From Fimbriimonadales bacterium (GTDB lineage Bacteria; Armatimonadota; Fimbriimonadia; Fimbriimonadales; GBS-DC): a DNA stretch of 10,000 nt. This document shows, piece by piece, positions 5,162 through 10,000 of this stretch (its first letter is position 1; each line of letters begins with the position of its first letter). Under the pieces are notes generated by a model that saw only the letters and a list, made by a program, of their open reading frames with translations, ran no database searches and was not told where the DNA came from. The stretch is taken from contig JAOAES010000164.1 of the NCBI GenBank assembly GCA_026416655.1, forward strand, positions 1 through 10,000. Reading direction: 5' to 3'. The translations under genes and the position numbers were made by a program.

Positions 5162-6598
5162 TCAGGGCGACGTCGTACCTGCCAGCGGCGTCTCGAAAAT
5201 CTCCTTGACCAGTTCCACATCGTCCGGCACGGGAATCGGATACTCGCCGTTGAAGCAGGCGAGGCAGAAGCGGTGACGCGGCTGACCCGCCGCCTTCAGC
5301 AGTCCCTCGATGCTCAGATACCCCAGCGAGGTCGCTCCAATCTGCCGGCGCACATCCTCCACCGTGTGGTGCGCGGCGACCAGTTCGCGCTGCGTCGCCA
5401 TATCGATGCCATAGTGGCAAGGAAACCGTATCGGCGGCGCGGTGATGCGCATATGCACCTCGCGCGCGCCCGCCTCGAACAGCAGGCGCACAATCTGCCG
5501 CGTAGTTGTGCCCCGCACGATGGAGTCGTCCACCACAATCAGCCGCTTGCCTGCAATCACCTCGCGCAGGGGCGTGAGCTTGAGGCGCACGCTTTGCTCG
5601 CGCAGTCGCTGGTCGGGCTGAATGAAGGTGCGCGGTGCGTAGCGGTTCTTAATCAGCCCGTCGCCGTAGGGGATGCCCGACTCCGCCGCATAGCCGACCG
5701 CCGCTGGCACACCCGAATCGGGCACGGGAATGACCAGATCCGCCTCTACCGGATGCTCCTGCGCCAGGATGCGCCCCATTCGACGGCGTACCTCGTAGAG
5801 CAGCCGCCCATAAAGGTGGCTGTCCGGGCGGGCAAAGTAGATGAGTTCGAACATGCAGAGCGATTCGTGCGTGTCGGTCAGCCCTTCATAAGAGCGCAGC
5901 CCGCTCGCGTCGATGACCACAATCTCGCCCGGCAGCACATCGCGCACATACTCCGCCCCTATCGGCGGGAAGGCGCAGGTCTCGGACGCCAGCACCCACG
6001 CCTCGCCCAGCCGCCCCAGCGAGAGAGGACGCACGCCGAACGGATCGCGCACGCCGATTAACTGGGTCGGCGTGAGAATCGCCAGCGAATATGCGCCCTC
6101 CACCTGGCGCATCATCGCGCGAATCGCGCCCACGATGTCGTCGTCTTCGTCCAGCGCACGGGCAATCAGACGCACAATCACTTCCGAGTCGTTGGTCGAT
6201 TCGAACTGCTCGCCTTCCTGCTCCAGCTGCGCGCGCAGGACATGCGCATTCACGAGGTTGCCGTTGTGCGCAACGGCGATATTACCCTGCTCGGTGGAAC
6301 AGGTGATGGGCTGCACATTCCGCAAGGTGGAAGAGCCAGTGGTGGAGTAGCGCGTATGTCCGACAGCGATATAGCCCTGCAGGCTCTGCAAGACCGGCTC
6401 GGTGAATACGCGCGTTACCAGCCCGAGGTCTTTGTAGGCGCGGATGCGCTCGCCGTCGGAGACCGCGATGCCCGCACTTTCCTGCCCCCTGTGCTGCAAT
6501 GCGAACAACCCGAAGTAGGTCAGCCGGGCGACATCCTCCCCAGGGGCATAGACGCCGAACAGCCCGCATGCCTCGCGCGGCGAATCGTCATTCCACAC
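5162..6598 (-). CDS. purF: Amidophosphoribosyltransferase, 4Fe-4S type
   Basis: It makes 5-phosphoribosylamine from PRPP and glutamine, the committed step of purine synthesis. From GTG 6598 the protein has 478 residues. A 10-residue propeptide (MWNDDSPREA) precedes C11, the N-terminal nucleophile exposed by self-cleavage; the Ntn glutaminase domain follows (CGLFGVYAPGEDVA, QHRGQESAG). The phosphoribosyltransferase domain has the PRPP loop VVDDSIVRGTTT (355-366). C248, C394, C445 and C448 (FCLACF) match the four cluster ligands of the Bacillus-type enzyme. A TTG at 6622 would add 8 residues. I prefer the GTG because TACACT lies 9 nt before it, as in the neighbouring leaderless genes, and because the propeptide then matches the 11 residues of the B. 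subtilis protein. The phosphatase gene follows. Confidence 0.96.
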   Translation of the reverse strand: MWNDDSPREACGLFGVYAPGEDVARLTYFGLFALQHRGQESAGIAVSDGERIRAYKDLGLVTRVFTEPVLQSLQGYIAVGHTRYSTTGSSTLRNVQPITCSTEQGNIAVAHNGNLVNAHVLRAQLEQEGEQFESTNDSEVIVRLIARALDEDDDIVGAIRAMMRQVEGAYSLAILTPTQLIGVRDPFGVRPLSLGRLGEAWVLASETCAFPPIGAEYVRDVLPGEIVVIDASGLRSYEGLTDTHESLCMFELIYFARPDSHLYGRLLYEVRRRMGRILAQEHPVEADLVIPVPDSGVPAAVGYAAESGIPYGDGLIKNRYAPRTFIQPDQRLREQSVRLKLTPLREVIAGKRLIVVDDSIVRGTTTRQIVRLLFEAGAREVHMRITAPPIRFPCHYGIDMATQRELVAAHHTVEDVRRQIGATSLGYLSIEGLLKAAGQPRHRFCLACFNGEYPIPVPDDVELVKEIFETPLAGTTSP

Positions 6599-6607
6599 AG
6601 CCCTATT

Positions 6608-6616
6608 AGTGTACCC
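6608..6616 (-). promoter_or_regulatory. purF -10 motif GGGTACACT (leaderless type)
   Basis: On the minus strand GGGTACACT ends 9 nt before GTG 6598, with no Shine-Dalgarno site between. If it is the purF promoter, the TTG at 6620-6622 lies upstream of the -10 element and cannot be the start. Its -35 region would overlap the branching enzyme promoter. Confidence 0.6.
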
Positions 6617-6621
6617 GCTCA

Positions 6622-6630
6622 AGGTATACT
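6622..6630 (+). promoter_or_regulatory. GH57 gene -10 motif AGGTATACT (leaderless type)
   Basis: AGGTATACT ends 8 nt before ATG 6639. The 8 nt between (GCTGTGCT) lack a Shine-Dalgarno sequence. Only 5 bp separate it from the opposing purF motif, so the two promoters overlap physically. Confidence 0.62.
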
Positions 6631-6638
6631 GCTGTGCT

Positions 6639-8333
6639 ATGGCGCGTCCGCTGGGCTACTGGATGCTGGTGCTACACACGCATATCCCCTATGTTCTGTC
6701 GCACGGCAAGACGCCGCACGGAACCGACTGGCTCAGCGAGAGCCTCGTGGAGTGCTACCTACCCCTTTATGCGCTCACCGACCGCCTCCAGCAGCAGGGC
6801 ATCCCGGCGCGCTACACGATTAGTTTCACCCCGATATTGCAGGAGCAGCTCGCCGACCCCGATTTTCAGACGGAAGCCCGCGCCTATATGGACGCCAAAA
6901 TCGACGCGGCGCAGGCGGATATGCGGTCGTTCACGCAGCACGGCGCGCGCTGGATGGCGGGGCTGGCGTACTTGTGGCGGGCGTATTTTGAAGCGCAGCA
7001 GGCGGTTTACGAGAAGCTGGACGGCGACATTTTAGGAGCGTTCCGTCGGTTTCAGGACGCAGCGCTAATCGAAATCGCCACCAGCGCAGCGACGCACGGC
7101 TACCTGCCCCTGATTGGGCGTGACGAGTGTGTGCGGGCGCAGGTGCAACTCGGAGTGCAGACCTACCAGAAGCATTTCGGACGCGCGCCGCGCGGATTCT
7201 GGCTGCCCGAATGCGCCTATCGTCCCCCTTACCGATGGCTACCTCCCACAGCGCAGGAGGTGCTGCCCGCCGCTGAACGCGCCGGTGTGGAACAGTTCCT
7301 CAGCGAGTCAGGAATCGGCTATTTCTTTGTGGATACGCATATGCTGCGCGGTGGGACGCCTCTCGGAACCTACTGGGATCGCTTCCCCGCGTTGCGCCAG
7401 CTCTATGAGCAGTTCGCCGCGCACTATCGCCCGGAGCAGACCGAACGCACGCCCTATCGCGCCTATCGCGTCCCCGCACCGGCGCCGCTCGCCGTGTTCG
7501 CACGCGACCCCGCCAGTACAGTACAGGTCTGGAGCGGCGAGCATGGCTACCCCGGCGATGCCCGCTATCTGGAGTTTCATAAAATGCACTATCCCGGACG
7601 CCTGCGCTACTGGCGTGTGAGCGCGAACAAAGCCGACCTCGGCGCGAAGCAAACTTATGCGCCCTACGATGCGTTCGAGGCGGTGCAAGCGCATGCCGAA
7701 CACTTCGTGAACCTGCTCAAGCAAACCCTCTGGGCGCACTATCAGGTGACAGGCGTGCCCGGCGTGATGGTCTCAATGTACGACACGGAACTGTTCGGGC
7801 ACTGGTGGCATGAGGGACCAGAATGGCTCTATTGCGTGATTCGTCGCCTCGCTGCCGATCCCGATATCGAGATGCTCACCGGCTCCGAGTATCTGGAGCG
7901 GTTCCCGCCTGAGGAAGTTGTGTACCTGCCTGAAGGCTCGTGGGGGGAGGGCGGCTCGCATTCCATCTGGCTCAATGAGGACACGCTGTGGGTGTGGGAC
8001 GCGCTCTATCGGGCGGAGGTGCGGTTCCTGAACCTGTTGCGCCGTTATCGCGAGCGCGCCGAGTTGACGCCCTACCTGCAGCAACTGGCGCGGGAGCTGC
8101 TGCTGGCGCAATCGTCCGACTGGACATTCCTCATCACCACTGGCTCCGCGCGCGATTACGCTGAAGCGCGGGTGCGCGACCATCTGCGCCGCTTCGAGGG
8201 GATTGCAACGCTGATCGAGACTCTTGCGGACGGCAAACAGCCTGCGCCTGACCTGACAGCGCTTTATCAGGAGAGTCTGCAGCGCGATTCGGTGTTCAGG
8301 GAATTGGAGCTGGATCTGTGGCTGCCGAACTGA
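6639..8333 (+). CDS. GH57 1,4-alpha-glucan branching enzyme (DUF1957)
   Basis: It probably introduces alpha-1,6 branches into glycogen-like glucans in the cytosol. The 564-residue protein follows the GH57 branching enzymes of Thermus and Thermococcus: HTHIPYV at residues 13-19 (conserved region 1), GFWLPECAYRP with the likely nucleophile E191, and YDTELFGHWWHEGPEW with the likely acid/base D382, followed by the helical C-terminal part (EYLERFPPEE, GSWGEGGSHSIWLN). No signal peptide is present. I chose ATG 6639 because it sits 8 nt after TATACT; an in-frame ATG at 6609 lies upstream of that motif, and 6663 would cut close to region 1. No other glycogen gene is adjacent. A plain GH57 amylase or 4-alpha-glucanotransferase is the alternative, but the WLPECAYRP and WWHEGPEW context favours branching. 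Confidence 0.92.
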   Translation: MARPLGYWMLVLHTHIPYVLSHGKTPHGTDWLSESLVECYLPLYALTDRLQQQGIPARYTISFTPILQEQLADPDFQTEARAYMDAKIDAAQADMRSFTQHGARWMAGLAYLWRAYFEAQQAVYEKLDGDILGAFRRFQDAALIEIATSAATHGYLPLIGRDECVRAQVQLGVQTYQKHFGRAPRGFWLPECAYRPPYRWLPPTAQEVLPAAERAGVEQFLSESGIGYFFVDTHMLRGGTPLGTYWDRFPALRQLYEQFAAHYRPEQTERTPYRAYRVPAPAPLAVFARDPASTVQVWSGEHGYPGDARYLEFHKMHYPGRLRYWRVSANKADLGAKQTYAPYDAFEAVQAHAEHFVNLLKQTLWAHYQVTGVPGVMVSMYDTELFGHWWHEGPEWLYCVIRRLAADPDIEMLTGSEYLERFPPEEVVYLPEGSWGEGGSHSIWLNEDTLWVWDALYRAEVRFLNLLRRYRERAELTPYLQQLARELLLAQSSDWTFLITTGSARDYAEARVRDHLRRFEGIATLIETLADGKQPAPDLTALYQESLQRDSVFRELELDLWLPN

Positions 8334-8348
8334 AAAAACGACTGACGA

Positions 8349-8380
8349 GGCGGGCGAGCCGCCGCAGCGACTCGCCCGCC
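8349..8380 (-). terminator. GC-rich hairpin between convergent genes
   Basis: GGCGGGCGAG (8349-8358) pairs perfectly with CTCGCCCGCC (8371-8380) around a 12-nt loop, between the ends of the GH57 gene and the secreted-protein gene. Read on the minus strand, the stem is followed 10 nt later by a run of six T (opposite 8334-8339), so it best fits the minus-strand gene, although the gap to the T-run is longer than usual. Confidence 0.5.
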
Positions 8381-8415
8381 CTGCGCAGGCAGTCAGGGTA
8401 GACAGGCGAAGCCGA

Positions 8416-9969
8416 CTATTCCCTCGCGCCGAAGTTGAACAGTACAGTCAGCAGATCGGCGTCATCGATGCTGCCGTCGCCGTTCAGGTCGCCCCAGAGC
8501 ATACCGTTGCCGTCGACCTCCAAGACGCCGCCGTCAAGGTTCACCTGCTGGCGTAGCGCCAACGCACCGTTCGAGACGACTTCCAGCTCGTAATCGCCCT
8601 CGGGCAACGGCGTGTCCAGCACGGCGCGATAACGCACGGTTCCGCTTTCGTCGGCGTACTCCTCCACTTGAAGCGCTCGTTCTTCCACCACTGCGCCGCC
8701 GGGGATGCGGAGTCTCGCTGTGATGGCGCTGCGCAACGGCGAATGGGTGTTCACAACGATTCGCGTCCGCCAGCGCAACGCCCAGGCGAGGTCCGTGATT
8801 TCGCCGTGGCAGCCAAGCACAGGGTTCACTTGTATCTGATTGTTTTGCAGTGTAATCTTAATTGCTCGGCAGTTGCATACTAGCTCGCCGTTAGGGCAGT
8901 CTTTGCAGGCAGCATGCCCTGACCACTCGAAGTCATTCTGATAGGGACGGACACTCTCGCTGTCTACTTCCAGAATCATCAGCCAGTATGCCTGCCCTGC
9001 GACCTGCTGGAAGTAAGGGGCGGGCAAGTGGGCTCGGAAGTGCCACACACGTTTTCCTCTGCAGTCCCAACCTACAGGGGTCGCTTGTGGCCTCACACAG
9101 ACAGAGTAAATCGGCATACCTTCGGGGCGTTGGCAAGGCTGGTTTCGTGGGAAGATAGATATTTGGAACGGGCGATGGCGTTGCGCCGGGTCACTCAGCG
9201 TGCCCCACCACTCCACGGTGTTCACAGATCCTGTATAGGTCGCAATAAAGTCGTCCGCACACTGAGCGCCGAGCATGTTGTAGGGCAGCGGCGGCGCGCA
9301 GTCGACCACCGCGGAGGGCGTGGACGGCAAACATCGGTTCCAGGGTTGCTCGTTCTCCACAATACAGGTAGAGCACAAGCCTCGAATTGTAGCGGAGTAG
9401 ATAACGCCGCCGGGACTGACACAACCGTACTCCCACACATACACATACAGGTAGTTCGCGCCCGCGTTGAGTATGCTCGCAGGGACTGGCACGGTTACTG
9501 TAGATTGCGTGCTGAAAGTTCCGCCGTGGATATTGAGCGGGATGCCGTTAATGAACACGCCCATATTCGGTGCGCCATTCGGCGGATCGCCTAACTGATC
9601 GTCCGCCGCCCAGTGGAAGGTCAAGGTCACGGTTCCGTCAGCAGGGATACAGGGCAGAATAAATCGCTGGGCAAACAGCGCCGTGTGTCCCTCCCCGTTT
9701 GGGTTGGTAGAGATCCACTGCGCTTGTGGGTCGGCAGGCAGACTGGGAATCCAGAGGAAGAAAGGAGACACAACCGACGCCGCGCTACCGCTGGCAGCGG
9801 CGTTGAAGTGCGCAGGCGTGAACGGCGCGTTCGAGAAGTTGCCGCTACAGTTCGGCGCGAGCGTGTAGGTCACGCCCTGCCCACTGCGGATGGTCACGCT
9901 AAACGGGTTCGCCGATAACTGGGTCAGGCTCGCTGCAGACAGCACAGCAAGCATCGTCACGCTTCGCAA
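8416..9969 (-). CDS. Secreted Cys-rich protein with C-terminal dockerin-type Ca loop
   Basis: Function unknown; an extracellular or surface protein is likely. From TTG 9969 it has 517 residues. The hydrophobic stretch MLAVLSAASLTQL with small residues after it reads as a signal peptide, cleaved near LSA/NPF. About 25-190 looks like a beta-sandwich (FHWAADDQLG, INGIPLNIHGG). A middle part with CADDF and VEWWGTLSD resembles planctomycete-type surface proteins. A second beta-sandwich follows at about 395-490. The end, DLNGDGSIDDAD (494-505), is one calcium-binding loop of the dockerin type; true dockerins carry two. Sixteen cysteines suggest disulfides outside the cell. The start is uncertain: ATG 9954 is in frame, and the frame stays open to the window edge with an arginine-rich run (RETTRLALR) that would make a good signal n-region, so the true start may lie outside. 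Confidence 0.75.
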   Translation of the reverse strand: MRSVTMLAVLSAASLTQLSANPFSVTIRSGQGVTYTLAPNCSGNFSNAPFTPAHFNAAASGSAASVVSPFFLWIPSLPADPQAQWISTNPNGEGHTALFAQRFILPCIPADGTVTLTFHWAADDQLGDPPNGAPNMGVFINGIPLNIHGGTFSTQSTVTVPVPASILNAGANYLYVYVWEYGCVSPGGVIYSATIRGLCSTCIVENEQPWNRCLPSTPSAVVDCAPPLPYNMLGAQCADDFIATYTGSVNTVEWWGTLSDPAQRHRPFQISIFPRNQPCQRPEGMPIYSVCVRPQATPVGWDCRGKRVWHFRAHLPAPYFQQVAGQAYWLMILEVDSESVRPYQNDFEWSGHAACKDCPNGELVCNCRAIKITLQNNQIQVNPVLGCHGEITDLAWALRWRTRIVVNTHSPLRSAITARLRIPGGAVVEERALQVEEYADESGTVRYRAVLDTPLPEGDYELEVVSNGALALRQQVNLDGGVLEVDGNGMLWGDLNGDGSIDDADLLTVLFNFGARE

Positions 9970-10000
9970 CGCAAGGCGAGTCGTTTCTCGCCAGTTGAAC

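Noticed and set aside
5121..5420. Upstream extension of the phosphatase frame into purF
   Set aside because: The extra 100 residues are purF read in another frame; the family N domain starts right after ATG 5120.
5273..6061. 262-codon open frame antisense to purF
   Set aside because: It is a complement of conserved PurF motifs with no recognisable domain.

Overview
The window reads as chromosomal DNA from a GC-rich, probably thermophilic, free-living bacterium. Armatimonadota or a neighbouring deep-branching lineage is my best guess. The hints are a secreted protein ending in a dockerin-type calcium loop, a GH57 (DUF1957) glucan branching enzyme, an iron-sulfur type PurF, dispersed amino-acid biosynthesis genes, a CRISPR array and many short palindromic intergenic elements. 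None of these alone proves the phylum.

Layout. 1-264: the leader-distal end of a CRISPR array (three full repeats plus a decayed, truncated terminal repeat), with no cas genes in view. 265-748: gene-free DNA packed with nested palindromes. 749-1552 (-): trpA. 1617-2501 (+): hisG, diverging from trpA. 2502-2925: a second gene-free stretch with two more palindromic elements. 2926-3993 (+): a lone Mu-type (DUF935) phage portal gene. 4005-5120 (-): a purple-acid-phosphatase-like metallophosphatase. 5162-6598 (-): purF, probably co-transcribed with the phosphatase. 6639-8333 (+): a GH57 branching enzyme, diverging from purF. 8416-9969 (-): a cysteine-rich secreted protein with a C-terminal EF-hand tag, whose start may lie beyond the right edge.

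The metabolic genes do not form one pathway: tryptophan, histidine, purine and glycogen synthesis are each represented by one gene. What links four of them is promoter design. trpA, hisG, purF and the branching enzyme each carry the 9-mer RGGTAYACT only 8-10 nt before the start codon and lack a Shine-Dalgarno site, which suggests leaderless mRNAs from two compact back-to-back promoter pairs. The portal gene has a textbook Shine-Dalgarno site instead.

The second theme is the intergenic DNA. Four elements of unrelated sequence share one plan: two inverted arms, each arm itself a small hairpin, as in REPINs. I see no complete new defence or metabolic system. The most unusual items are the leaderless motif, the REPIN-like elements (one fused to the end of the CRISPR array) and the orphan portal gene.
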